Part shown: one piece after another, positions 14,001 through 22,784 of the stretch
Layout: each line of letters starts with the position of its first letter
Position numbering within the stretch: position 1 is the stretch's first letter
Assembly: GCA_029948255.1 (NCBI GenBank)
Contig: JALIZF010001512.1
Location: 186,001-250,000 of the forward strand
DNA: 64,000 nt
From: Telmatactis stephensoni
Taxonomy: Eukaryota; Cnidaria; Anthozoa; Actiniaria; Isophelliidae
Reading direction: 5' to 3'
The notes under the pieces: generated by a model
Seen by the model: only the letters and a program-made list of their open reading frames with translations
Database searches by the model: none
What the model was told of the DNA's origin: nothing
Translations under genes and position numbers: made by a program

Positions 14001-17000
14001 ATTACATATAATATATATAATATTCTATATTACAAAGATGTCATGCTCGAAGGCAACTGGAGTCGACGGCATATGGGTGAAGCTTTTAAAGATGGGTATC
14101 ACTCAAATGGCCCCATCGGTGGCTAAACTCATTAATTTATCTATTCAAACTAGTCAATTCCATGACAAGTGGAAAACAGCCAGAATTACTCCGACCTTTC
14201 TAACGTTGATAATTACAGACCATTATCGGTCTTAACCGTGTTGTCCAATATGATTAAGAGAATTATCTACGATCATTTGTACTCTAACTTGAAAGAAAAC
14301 AGCCTTAGCTACTCGAATCAATCAGGCTTCAGAAAGGATTACAGCACAGAAACTGCTCTTGGTAACATTGTGGATTCTCTACTCTGGAAAATCGATGATC
14401 ACAAAGTTGCCACAAAGTTAATGGCAGGCTCACACCTCGTACTTTGAACTCGTGTAACTTGTGTAACTCGGTCGTGTAGCTGAAGACCGTTGCAGTCGAT
14501 ATTGTACAGTTACTTACTTTCAGTCCATGTGTTCATATATGCATGTCTCATTCTGCGCATGCGTTTAGACTCCGCGTATGTACCTTCAGGTGATGTTACA
14601 CGGGTCGATTCGCAACAACAATTTTCCGCGCAACACTTGGTCAAATTGTTTATTTTGCGAAAGTTTTTAAAACTCATATCAAACATTTGCAACTTTACTT
14701 GTTCACTAAGCAAAATTATTGCTAAAAATAGTTGCATTTTGTATTTTCCACGGCATAAACTTTACGGGTAACATTTGTTGCGCGGAAAATCGTTGTTGCG
14801 AATCGACTCGTGTAACATCCTTCGAAACTCGACGGCGATTTGTGACTGAACACAACGAAGAAGAAGAAGAAAATATAATAATGACCCCGGATTAAACTCG
14901 GGCCTCCTGTGGAGCGCCTGAGTAACTAAGTCTGTAAAATCGCTTTCAATAGATATAGTATATAAGTTTATTTTAGGAAGATATTTTTTATTTCACTGAA
15001 CTTCAGGTTAGAGAAAAGGAGTATTACTTATTGTTGCTACTTAGGATACCACGTTTTCTAATGATCATAAATTATATTTATCAAGATTGACAATCTTTTT
15101 AAGATTTTTAATCATAATCAAGAATATCTATCTGAATGTATACAATTAGATAAAATGACTTATGTAACGGCGTTACGAAACAAGTTGCAGAGAAAATTAT
15201 GGCGCTGTTACACTGCAATTTTCCCCAGCAACTTGCAATATTTTTGGCCGAGGCAAGCTGGGAGCGAGATTCAAGATGGCTCCTCAGAGCGAAATGAGAA
15301 ATTGTGCATGCGCTCGTAGAAAACGCAGGTACCCCGTGCCTCAAAAATTGCGAGGAAAGTTGCTGGAGGGGTGATACACTGTGCAATGGCATTGCAAGTT
15401 GCTGCAATGCGTTGCAAAAACTACTTCATGCAACGTTACGCGCAACAACAACAAAATTGCGAGACAACCCCTGTTACACTGTGCAATCCTCCAGCAATTT
15501 GTTTCCCAACGCCGTTGCGAGACAAGTTGCTGAGAAAATTGCACAGTGTAACAGCGCCTAAATTGTTGTTTAACAACAATTTGATGAAAACTTTGTTATT
15601 TTGGTGATTTCGAGGTACTTATCTAAAAGAATCCAAAAATAATCGTGGAGTATTTCGTCTCGGGCTGAGTTTGGCATGGGACCAGTTTTACATGATTTTC
15701 TGGTGAGACATTTCCATTGAATCAAAACAAACTCTCTTTTACATAACACGAGTCTTTTCTACCCAGGACGACATGACTATCCTTTCAACCTGGAATAAAG
15801 CTTGTCTCGTGACAACCTCTTAGCCCAGGTGATATTCAATGAAGTGATGTTCTCCAACCCTCTTTTTTTTCAGTCTTCGTGTCAAAAATCAATCAACATT
15901 GAATGTTATCAACAATTTGACTTCGGTGCTGTTACAAATCAAGGTGAGATTTTTCCTGTAGTCTATCAACACATCTCTAAATAGGGGCGGGTATTTGTGG
16001 GACTGAACAATGGCAAGTACATGTTGCTATCCATATTATACTACTCGAGCTGCATTTATTATATACGCATTCTATCATGCCAGTATTAGGCTGATTTAGC
16101 GAACAGGAGATGAATATGTCACATTTGTTCGTTGCATGACTACAGTGACGATATCACGACGCCGCGTTCATGACGCCAATTTACTTGTATTCGTGTCCTC
16201 TTCTTGATGTCGGCGACATAGAATTTCATTTTGACTAAGATTCGTCAGCGCGCGCGGTGTCCTCTTCCATGTAATGTCGCTTTTGCTAAATCTGTCTATT
16301 GCGTCATCAACCATGCATTCTAACAAAAAAAAACATACATGATTGAGACTCCCTCAACAGGGCTTTTCAGCTCAATTTACAAATCCTAACTAAATCATAT
16401 AAATCAAACATAAATGGATTAAGAATCCCAACTGGCAAGGAGGCAAACCAGTTTGCTATATTACAAGCATGGCCGAGAAACTGAATTTGAACTAATCGAA
16501 ATCGGAACAAATTCAGTCTCAGCTAGTGGCCAGAGCGGGAATCGAACCTGGGACCGCCAGATTGCGAGACCAACGCTCTGACCACTCGGCCATGCTGCCT
16601 CCTGCTTTCTTTTAATAGTCTTTCGGTTTATGTCGGCTGTTTAAGGTGGCTCGATCGAATTTTTCAGTATTTCTACCTTTTGCGTTTGAATGCACATTAT
16701 GTGTTCATGAGCAGTGTGATGTAAAGTAAGTATTATACCCTTGTTACTCGTTTCCAGGCCTTTAGGTCGGTACGAGTCTAGGTTTATCTTTTCGTCAGCA
16801 TGTGTACATTTTGTCTGCGCATGCCTCTATTTTCAAAACTTTGAAACTAATTTACATCGATTTGCATATGTGATATGTTGTTGACTTTTGCTATGCGATT
16901 TGATATGGGGAAAATAGTTCGCGATCTTTGCCTCCAGAATGGTGTACGATAAATGAAGTGATAGGAAATGAGCAGTCTGCCTGCCGGTTTAGTGCTCTGG

Positions 17001-20000
17001 ACGTTTACTTGCAAGGTAGAGATTGTAGATGGTAAAATCTTATGGTTCAAAATCCGCCGAAATAAGGAAGAAGGACTAAAACCTCCTAATTCGTCCAAGG
17101 TTTTTGCGCAATAAAAATGTTGTTTAAGTAGAAGTTATTGTTAACATGTTTAATTTTTGGCTATAATGATCATCATCAAGTATTTGTGTCTTCTTCAAGC
17201 AGCACCCAAAATTTATAGTTTGGCAGACGGGCTTAATCAGTGTTTAGTTTGGCTATAGCGCAGGCTACAGAATTAATCACTCGAACTGCATAGTATACAT
17301 GATGTTATGATACACTGCATCCCAGTACTAGCTTAATCCAACCATGCCAAGGCACGAGTGAATCCTTGGTACAAGGGTCTTGTTGGACAAAGGTCAATGC
17401 TTATGATGATTTGTTATATGAAGATCGATGTTACTATGGCAGCATGGAGAAAGAATTCTCTTTTTTACGTACTTTACATACTCTCAATTTGCATCAGATG
17501 CTGGAATGCACGAAAGATGGCACACTGAAACAAAAGACATAAAATTGATGTGGACATACAGGTTTAGTATAAAAGCTAATACGAGAAGGAACTTTGGTAA
17601 CATGATTTAATATCATCATCGATGATGACTACTGGATAGTGGTCCAAATATTAAATCATGTTCTCTTCTTCTTCTTCCACTAAGCCCAGTCTCTTTCAGT
17701 ATTGAAAATCCTTAGTGGGGTTACCAAATTCCTTCTCGTATTAGCTTTTACACTGAAACAAAAGAGCTGCATAATACACCAGCAAGTCAACGACCACAGA
17801 AACCGGTGAAGTGCAATAATGTGAACTATAAGATACGTGCGCGTTTTTAAAGAATGAGCTTAACACTCATAATACAAATTGAGTGTATATATGTTTGTTC
17901 CAAGGTGTAATACTGAATTTACCATCAGACTGTTCGTGGACACATTTGCTTTCAAACACGAAACGTAGAGCTACTGAAAAAAATTGATCGAGCCACCTTA
18001 AGGTAGTTGCGGACCCTTGCTACTGCGCATCTCGTTTACGGCGCGCACTTTTTGCTGCGAGCGAAGCGAGTAGCCTCCTATTCGGAACACAGTGTAATCT
18101 GTGGATGTCACTAGACGAACATGCGATACATACGATCAGCGGTTCAAGTCCATACCGTATCGAGAGTCGATTCAAGGATGTCACTAGACGAACACGCGAT
18201 ACATACGATCAGCGATTCACATCTTTTCCTAAATAAACTAGACGCTGATCGCCAGCGTTACTGGGCTACCTGTGGCTATTGGCATTGGGTGGTACAGATA
18301 TGTGCATCTAATTATAGGCTGTTCAGCAGAAGTATTAAGTGAACTGTGGAATTTTGTTCCATGTTCAATAGTTGACCTTAAAGTTTCTGAATTCCAATAC
18401 CGGGTAGATTTTATCAGAGAAAAACAAAGAGAATACAAAGATATAGCACAGCAGCATTCTAATTAAGGGCACAGGTTCCTTGAGGGTGAAGCATAGCAAT
18501 TGCATTTCTAGCATGTGAATCAAATAGTTTTTACCATCTGAGGTACAGTACATGGCCACAGTACTACAACCAATTGTTATTATGAATGAGATATAATTTT
18601 GTGTGATTAAAGACTGCATTATATTCACCAATGATGTACAGTAATCAAAAATTTCTAGACAAGTGTACAACAGTCATGAATATACCGAATATACCATTGT
18701 AGCTTGGACTGTAGTGTATTTTATCTTAAGGTAGTAGTGAATATGGAAATTATTTCAGGTTCTTCTGTTTATAACATTAAAAATGTTTGTCGGGATGGTC
18801 AAGATAAACTACCATACAGTTCATTACCAATGTTCATTATTTGAACTAAGTTATTGATGATGAAATACCTTTATTTCTGTGGGCAAATATTAGTGATGTA
18901 AGGGACATGGCTCAGTACACATGCACTTGGGACCTACAAGTACATTCAACCCAAACAACAACACTTTTATTTGTTTTGACTATAAGGTGCTTGGATAGTC
19001 TTAAAGGGATCAATAGGACCATGATTTGTTTCTATATCACTTGACAGAATAAAATAATTTATTGGAATGATTCACTCCTCTGTGATAATTCAATTATTTT
19101 TAACAGATGACTTGTAGTTTTCCTGGTTTATTTATGATGCGTGTATTTCTCGAGACTGGTATTCTTTCTCGATCACGCACATGAAAATATCACTGTTCAA
19201 AACAAGACTTTGAAAAAAAACAAAAGCTTTATTTCCATGTATATTTCTTAAATTTACTATTGACAATAAAAGTACTACATCTAATGAAACTGTGTGTGGT
19301 TCCCGATAGATTCTAGAATGCTTTGGTTAGGTTTTGAGAAGACCTTCTATGAATCTTCTATGAATCAGCAAAATATTCAACAAGAAATCTCCTCTAGATT
19401 TGTAAACGGTAATTATATCTAACATGTGGGAAGAACAACAATAATCCCGAAGAAAATGGTTAAAAACTTACTTGGAAATGTCATATGTAATGGCGGCCTA
19501 ATTCTCTCTGGTGATTTCTTGAAGCACCCAGTAATGCATTGCGCGTGTACAGTATTGCGCAAGAATGGCCATTTCGCGAGGCGACAGGAAACAAAAAAGA
19601 AAAAAACATCTCAAATTTTCAACTGGGCCTGGTAGCCCAGTAACTAGCTTTTTAAAATCAGTTAGTTTTATAATCATTGCCAACGCTAGCCGTTTGAGAT
19701 TGTTTGAAAAATTGCTTTACTCAAAGTGCTAAGTATTTTGAACTGTGTGTGTCCGACACTGATCCTTGTAGTTCAATATTGAAGGTCAACTAGCAGTGTT
19801 CGTCACACAACGCACAGGAGATAGACAAGAAACATTTGATATATCAGACAAAGCGGTGTACTTTCGTACGTTTTAGGGGAACAGTTCTGCTAACGTGGAT
19901 ACACCAGCTGTTTTCTGCTCGCAGCATTTCACTTTCTATTAGAAATAGCTAGTATTAAAGAATATTCGTTTTATCGTGGGGAGTCTGGGCACTAGCGAGT

Positions 20001-22041
20001 CAACGATTGAGAGTGCAGAAACTCTAGTTTTAATGGAGAAAAATAACATTTCCTCTTCCAAATTTTAGAACAGTTATTGTGAAACAATATCGTATATTGC
20101 AGGAAGTCGGTGCAAGAACTCGAACTTTTAAATTTGATGGATATTATCGATCGAAAAGGCCGGCGAGAAAATCGCTAAAATTGGTGATATTTGGTGTTCA
20201 TATTCGGAACGTTTTCTCTTTTCTGCTTCTCTGACTCTTGAAATAATACGGTGACTCCGTTTTCTTTTGATTGCCACTAATACTTATCCCTATTTTTCGG
20301 TTAAGAAATAAAAAACGTTCATTGAATGGATTTTTGTTAAATTTCCAGATTTTTTAACTCTATACACAGCTGGGGACGAGTATTTGCCTAGAGATTTACT
20401 TCTAGAATTCGCTTATAATTATATTTGCAACTCATCAAACGAATTATACAATTAAAACTGCTAGATAGACCTCCGATCTGTCTTTTAATAGGAGATTTTT
20501 TCAGTGACGAGCAATAATGGCGAAAAGCACCAAATACTAGACCGTCCGTGAGTTTTAATCCAAATTTTCGTTCTGGACTAACACTCAAATCCTTTTTCTA
20601 CCCGGTTAAAAACTGATGTACCAAGATAAAATACCTGTTTAAAACGGATTTTTGAATTGTACAAAGACTTTTTCTTGAAGTTATGTTGGGATTAAGCTTC
20701 TTCAAGCTGAATATAAAGAAAACATTCCGCAAATGAGCAAATGAAGGCCGAAACCTCACTTTCGATCCAAATTTTTGCTTTGGATTAACACTTTGATTCA
20801 ACTTTCATCGGCTAAAACTACTTACAAACAACTTAAACTTTCTAACAGAAATGATTTTAGTTTTGTACAACAGCTATACTTCAACTTGGGAGTTTTTGTC
20901 GTTCCCCTCTTAAAACAGTTTAGGCCTTTTTCTCGGAAAATAATCTTCACAATCTTTAGACCACATTGGCAACGTACTTTTTTGAGCAAAATCACTGCGA
21001 ATCACTGCAGATACGTTTACGGAACCTTATAGCTCGATAACCAATATGGTGACCCCCTCTTTTTTTCTTGGTTTTTGACTTGCCCATCAAAAACGTACTC
21101 AGGGTATCAAACACGAGAACAAAAGAAATGTTTGATGTTGTTTGATTGAATGTTTGATGGAGTTCAAATTCTACCATACATGTTTTATGCTCCATCAAAC
21201 ACCACCAAACAAGGGGTCAAACGACAAAATGTTGGATCACCAAACAATGTTGGTCATCAAACATTTCCCGTTTGGTCAAACGAATCCAACGCGACGTTTC
21301 GACTGCTACTGCTAGTCGTCATCAGGCGACTGGATGGTTGACGGATTGCTTTCAGATTTCTTCAATTTTATTTGATTTTTGTAGGGATTTTAAGAAAGAA
21401 CTGCAAAAGGTTTTGCACAAGTCCGCAAAGCATTTAATAAGATTTGCTCTCAAAAATGCTTGTATTTAGACTCAAAAGTCTTGAGCTGTATGATTATAAA
21501 TCCCTCAACGTTCATGTGCGACAACTGATACTAATTCATGGTTTTTGTGTTATTTGCTTGTTAGTCGTTGGCAGAAAATGAACTCAACACTTTTGAATTC
21601 AAATCTTTGTCTGATGCGGTAGAAGAAATCAAGAAGTCTATCGACCAAAGTAATATCACGTAAGTTATCATTTTTCCTTCTTGTGATGGCTCGAGTTCAA
21701 GTCCCGCTCTGGCCACTAGCTGAGGCTGAATTTGTCCCGATTCCGATTAGTTCACACATTCCGTTCTTGACCATGCTCGTAAATAGCCAACTGGTTCACC
21801 TCCTTGTCAGTTCGGCTCTTAAACATGTTCTGTTAACTATTTTTCCATTTCAGTTTATAATACATTGTAAAGCGCAATGAGACGTTGCGAAATGCGCTAT
21901 ATAAATACCCAGTTATTGGTGTTATTGTTTATTCGTTCGTTCATTAATTTCAGTTGTTTTCAAAACCATGTTGAGATCCATGTGGCACATATTCAGTCTG
22001 GACTGAGTCAGATGGGAAATTTGCACGCCTTTTCTTCATAA
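1994..22041 (+). CDS. LIN9: LIN9 homologue, C-terminal part (11 exons)
   Basis: LIN9 is a core subunit of the MuvB complex (with LIN37, LIN52, LIN54, RBBP4) that joins DREAM to repress, or B-Myb to activate, cell-cycle genes in the nucleus. Phase-consistent exons: 1994-2024, 2450-2484, 2763-2800, 5751-5794, 9891-9971, 12077-12157, 13508-13552, 13659-13768, 15874-15943, 21565-21659, 21954-22041 (718 bp, about 239 residues). Recognisable segments in order are NDPLLGASP, GGFPIRFLILVTRLSKILL, KLKEMNTQAEK, QRRYACVVLELERLNK, NLTSVLLQIK, LNTFEFKSLSD and the family-typical tail EIHVAHIQSGLSQMGNLHAF before TAA. The FLILVTRLSKILL region corresponds to the coiled part of animal LIN9 that packs with LIN52 and binds B-Myb (family knowledge). 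The DIRP domain and start lie left of the window. Introns hold many transposons. Identity rests on remembered LIN9 family motifs. Confidence 0.93.
2450..2484 (+). CDS. LIN9: LIN9 exon b
   Basis: Encodes LNDPLLGASPT plus two bases of an Arg codon, matching the DPLLG-SP motif of animal LIN9. Acceptor attccaaag, donor gtatgc, ends in phase 2. Confidence 0.85.
2763..2800 (+). CDS. LIN9: LIN9 exon c
   Basis: Completes Arg, then LKLQEALSQQGQ, leaving one base of a Gly codon. Acceptor tttccccag is strong; the donor gttggt is weak, but phases on both sides agree with exons b and d. Confidence 0.75.
2965..3246. repeat. Cluster of degenerate TCCTTGAA words
   Basis: About ten copies of tccttgaa or ccttgaattt at irregular spacing, with no fixed unit length. 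Similar in style to the word clusters at 13095, 30345 and inside 48640-49147. Confidence 0.7.
3472..4414. mobile_element. TTAA-flanked non-autonomous transposon, 943 bp
   Basis: Inverted ends ggacgttcatgggca and tgcccatgaacgtcc are flanked by TTAA at 3468-3471 and 4415-4418. TTAA duplication is typical of piggyBac and Kolobok superfamilies. It contains two copies of a gggggtcaccgacttcg word (about 3569 and 3950). No transposase frame. Confidence 0.88.
4581..5127. mobile_element. Fold-back MITE with TAGCCTGCGTAGC ends and 9-bp target duplication
   Basis: Ends tagcctgcgtagc and gctacgcaggcta are flanked by identical gagttctac at 4572-4580 and 5128-5136. The terminal 100 bp form inverted arms (about 4581-4675 with 5034-5127) surrounding a non-palindromic centre. 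A 9-bp duplication points to the Mutator superfamily (inference). Confidence 0.9.
5751..5794 (+). CDS. LIN9: LIN9 exon d
   Basis: Phase-1 entry, then GTLGGFPIRFLILV, the strongly conserved GGFPV-FL motif of LIN9. Acceptor tttgatactag, donor gtatgt, phase-0 exit onto TRLSKILL. Confidence 0.9.
5998..6150. repeat. Degenerate CCTTACCATTA repeat with matching inverted end at 9690-9730
   Basis: Short words ccttaccat and ccttgccat repeat here. The segment gcaccgtatggtaagcggtc is mirrored by gaccacttaccgtatggtac near 9696-9720, which may mark the ends of an old 3.7-kb element that now holds the 6454 and 7320 elements. Confidence 0.45.
6454..6638. mobile_element. Palindromic MITE, 185 bp
   Basis: The whole segment is a near-perfect inverted repeat centred at 6546 (aacaaattgaagatag mirrored by ctatcttcaatttgtt). 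A partial copy of its arm lies just upstream at about 6333-6355. No unambiguous target duplication. Confidence 0.88.
6712..6860. repeat. Cluster of short inverted ATTAATCGAAA words
   Basis: At least six copies of attaatcgaaa or its complement tttcgattaat within 150 bp form several small hairpins. It lies in the LIN9 intron between two fold-back elements. Confidence 0.65.
7320..9174. mobile_element. Composite fold-back element split by a TTAA transposon
   Basis: The outer ends gtaaaatgtattgtgaagat (7320) and its complement (ending 9174) match. A second, longer inverted pair lies inside at about 7520-7720 and 8030-8262 (shared words aaacgttt, ccaatcat, taaattacacaagtta). A further direct copy of part of the arm lies at about 7860-7980. 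The right arm is interrupted by the element 8285-9133. Confidence 0.82.
8285..9133. mobile_element. TTAA-flanked non-autonomous transposon, 849 bp
   Basis: Inverted ends ggtgactgactacgttggca and tgccaacgtagtcagtcacc are flanked by TTAA at 8281-8284 and 9134-9137. No transposase frame. Same target as the 3472, 16645 and 25673 elements; the ends begin GGT like those. Confidence 0.9.
9335..9545. repeat. Diverged dispersed repeat (partner near 19655-19960)
   Basis: Words atcagttagttttataatca, gattgtttgaaaa and tgctcgcagca-ttcacttt occur in the same order in both places. Unclassified. Confidence 0.55.
9891..9971 (+). CDS. LIN9: LIN9 exon e (helical)
   Basis: 27 codons beginning TRLSKILLVKKDCIEKLKEM, predicted alpha-helical and rich in K/E/L, matching the LIN52/B-Myb-binding helix region. 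Acceptor ttctcag, donor gtaaag, phase 0 both ends. Confidence 0.93.
10010..10141. mobile_element. Palindromic MITE with TTA duplication, 132 bp
   Basis: Ends gggcctgttcacatgaaggc and the complement are flanked by tta at 10007-10009 and 10142-10144. A three-base TTA duplication is typical of the PIF/Harbinger superfamily. It inserted only 38 bp after LIN9 exon e. Confidence 0.9.
11068..11195. mobile_element. TA-flanked MITE copy 1 (ends GGCCCTTTGCAGCA)
   Basis: Inverted ends ggccctttgcagca and tgctgcaaagggcc with TA on both sides suggest a Tc1/mariner-type MITE. A second copy at 24442-24568 is nearly the same length. Confidence 0.88.
11586..11785. mobile_element. Fold-back MITE copy 1 (GGGGGTGTTTACATG family)
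   Basis: About 200 bp with inverted ends and an internal inverted pair (cctgttatacatttactgca with tgcagtaattgtatagcagg). Flanks are TTA on the left and TTG on the right, a decayed duplication. The better-preserved copy is 22591-22784. Confidence 0.85.
12077..12157 (+). CDS. LIN9: LIN9 exon f
   Basis: 27 codons, KSYQDPIDKDFQRRYACVVL then ELERLNK; FQRRYA and VLELE-LNK are LIN9 hallmarks. Acceptor tattag, donor gtacat, phase 0 both ends. Confidence 0.95.
12165..12255 (-). repeat. SINE/LINE 3' tail fragment
   Basis: On the - strand it reads agcgctatataaattatatt, the 3' tail shared with the L2-like LINE at 56040 and the SINE at 21900. It lies directly after LIN9 exon f. Confidence 0.6.
12510..12812. 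repeat. Dispersed repeat with a hairpin, copy 1 (partner 41682-41935)
   Basis: The left part 12521-12618 is a hairpin (tataaagaacgagagagcgt paired with the complement). The rest matches 41682-41935 along its length (ttatcaaacgtctagtt, cagaattttccaagtttgac, gaattattaatgagtttgat). Probably a MITE family; no target duplication identified. A run of 19 Gs precedes it at about 12453-12472. Confidence 0.75.
13095..13215. repeat. Cluster of GTCAGGGAAAA words
   Basis: Seven copies of cagggaaa or cagggaatt at irregular spacing in a LIN9 intron. No coding potential. Confidence 0.75.
13508..13552 (+). CDS. LIN9: LIN9 exon g
   Basis: 15 codons, DLNDYLNGVQDYCQE, matching the DLN-VL--VQ-YC-E block of LIN9. 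Acceptor tattcag, donor gtgggt, phase 0 both ends. Confidence 0.93.
13659..13768 (+). CDS. LIN9: LIN9 exon h
   Basis: Encodes LAPDHGLHTLDQTLSVKRKC and continues to NTKLA plus two bases, matching the LAPD-GL block. Acceptor ttctctag, donor gtaagt, phase-2 exit. Confidence 0.94.
14030..14430 (+). pseudogene. LINE reverse transcriptase fragment (CR1/L2/Rex-like), frameshifted
   Basis: Two overlapping frames carry a reverse-transcriptase N-terminal region: frame one has SKATGVDGIWVKLL and WKTARITP, then a shift near 14190 leads to DNYRPLSVLTVLSNMIKRII and NQSGFRKDYSTETAL. These are the classic KATG-DGI, NYRPIS and SGFR-STETAL motifs. The catalytic YADD box is absent because the copy is truncated at both ends. 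It lies in a LIN9 intron on the sense strand. Confidence 0.9.
14589..14820. mobile_element. MITE with GATGTTACACG inverted ends
   Basis: Left gatgttacacgggtcgattc and right gaatcgactcgtgtaacatc form an inverted pair of about 45 bp including the word tttccgcgcaaca. TTC flanks both sides but the boundary is uncertain. Confidence 0.8.
15166..15559. mobile_element. Harbinger-type MITE, truncated sibling of 44785-45477
   Basis: Shares with the 44785 element the end gcacagtgtaacagcgcct and the blocks ttggccgaggcaagctggga and tcctcagagc-aaatgagaaa, in opposite orientation. The segment that encodes the transposase fragment in the sibling is missing here: the two blocks are joined right after aagatgg. 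The left end is truncated. Confidence 0.88.
15874..15943 (+). CDS. LIN9: LIN9 exon i
   Basis: 70 bp entered in phase 2: LRVKNQSTLNVINN followed by LTSVLLQIK, matching the LT--LLQIK motif. Acceptor tttttcag, donor gtgaga. Read in the wrong frame it looks like an unrelated Cys/Gln-rich peptide; the phase from exon h decides the frame. Confidence 0.93.
16390..16600 (-). mobile_element. tRNA-derived SINE
   Basis: On the - strand an A box (tggccgagtgg, 16582-16592) and B box (ggttcgattcc, about 16538-16548) form a tRNA-like head, followed by a gctgagactgaatttgttcc body. The same body occurs at 21684-21930. It lies antisense in a LIN9 intron and abuts the TTAA element at 16645. Confidence 0.88.
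16645..17997. mobile_element. TTAA-flanked non-autonomous transposon, 1353 bp
   Basis: Ends ggtggctcgatcgaattttt and its near-complement aaattgatcgagccacc are flanked by TTAA at 16641-16644 and 17998-18001. An internal inverted pair (aaaagctaatacgagaagga near 17571 and its complement near 17730-17750) surrounds a centre rich in short repeats. The ends match those of the 25673-27552 element, so both belong to one family. Confidence 0.9.
18001..21560. other. LIN9 intron, repeat-derived, no exon seen
   Basis: Another ttaaggtag end-like sequence begins at 17998 directly after the previous element, but no matching far end was found. A 45-bp segment at 18107-18155 (gatgtcactagacgaaca) is duplicated at 18178-18225. 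Bases 19655-19960 pair with the repeat at 9335. Bases 20340-21060 resemble TTAA-element interiors. Bases 21110-21290 are crowded with tttgatg and catcaaac words. Confidence 0.5.
21293..21325 (-). ncRNA. Hammerhead-ribozyme-like core motif
   Basis: On the - strand ctgatga is followed by a short hairpin (gact loop agtc) and gaaacgtc. CUGAUGA, stem II and GAAA are the conserved core of the hammerhead motifs found in Penelope-like retroelements. A convincing stem I could not be drawn by eye, so activity is doubtful. Confidence 0.4.
21565..21659 (+). CDS. LIN9: LIN9 exon j
   Basis: Encodes SLAENELNTFEFKSLSDAVE and on to IDQSNI plus two bases of a Thr codon, matching the LN-FEFKSL motif. Acceptor cttgttag, donor gtaagt. 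Confidence 0.95.
21684..21930 (+). mobile_element. SINE, 5'-truncated, with L2-like tail
   Basis: Starts at the B box (gagttcaagtcccgctctgg), continues with the ctagctgaggctgaatttgt body and ends gcgctatataaatacccagt. The tail matches the LINE 3' end at 56020-56060, implying LINE-assisted mobilisation. It sits between the last two LIN9 exons and ends about 25 bp before the acceptor of the last exon. Confidence 0.88.
21954..22041 (+). CDS. LIN9: LIN9 last exon
   Basis: Completes Thr, then CFQNHVEIHVAHIQSGLSQ and MGNLHAFSS, then TAA at 22039-22041. This tail is nearly invariant in animal LIN9. The preceding intron contains a truncated SINE that ends just before the acceptor tttcag. Confidence 0.97.
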
Positions 22042-22590
22042 TGGGCGTTCATCTTGAAGAAATGTTGGATATTAGTAACATCAATCATCTGTCACAACAT
22101 CTGTACACTGCCTACTGAATTTAGATGGATGCCAGGTCTACTCATATACTTTATCTCTTTTGAATGGTTGCAAACTGATTTGATTAGTTGATAATACGAT
22201 AAAAAGTTGTTGATCCAATTCATGCTGTTGTCTTGCGAGGGGAATGGGAAGGAGAGAGGAGTCAAGGAACAGGAAAGAAGCCACACTCTCCCCCTCCCCT
22301 TCTCCTTCGTTAAATGGCAACACCGTCTGAGTTATTTCGCGTTTGCCGTGAACGCTTCGTCTAATTCCTATCATAGGAAAATGCAATTTCCTAGATATTT
22401 CCTATCATAGGAAATACACTGTACATTAGTAGTCACTGATTTCGCGAAAACTTAAGAGGCACATTTCGCGAGACTTAATTTTCGCGATATTAGAAAAATG
22501 ATATAAAAAACGCATCATTTCATTTATAAAATATTGTTTGCGGTCTGCCTTAACAAACCGATACTTGTTCTTATCGACCCTCTAAAATTA

Positions 22591-22784
22591 GGGGGTGTTT
22601 ACATGGCACTAGGATCATCCTAGCACTAGAATCATCCTACCTGCTATACATTTACTGCATTCTGTTTACATGGAAATTTGTGTCTTCGCTTCGGACACTA
22701 GGATCATCCTACTAAACGGAATGCAGTAAATGTATAGCAGGTATTCACCTGATAGGATGATCCTAGTGTCATGTAAATACCCCC
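22591..22784. mobile_element. Fold-back MITE copy 2 (GGGGGTGTTTACATG family)
   Basis: Ends gggggtgtttacatg and catgtaaataccccc are flanked by tta at 22588-22590 and 22785-22787, suggesting a Harbinger-like 3-bp duplication. Repeated words aggatcatcct occur in both orientations inside. Copy 1 is at 11586-11785. Confidence 0.88.

Noticed and set aside
15874..15943. Exon read as a Cys/Gln-rich peptide in the first frame
   Set aside because: Splice phase from the previous LIN9 exon gives a different frame (LTSVLLQIK) that matches the family.
16520..16600. Functional tRNA gene
   Set aside because: The promoter boxes are present, but the sequence continues into a repeated SINE body and the same body occurs headless at 21684; a SINE fits better.
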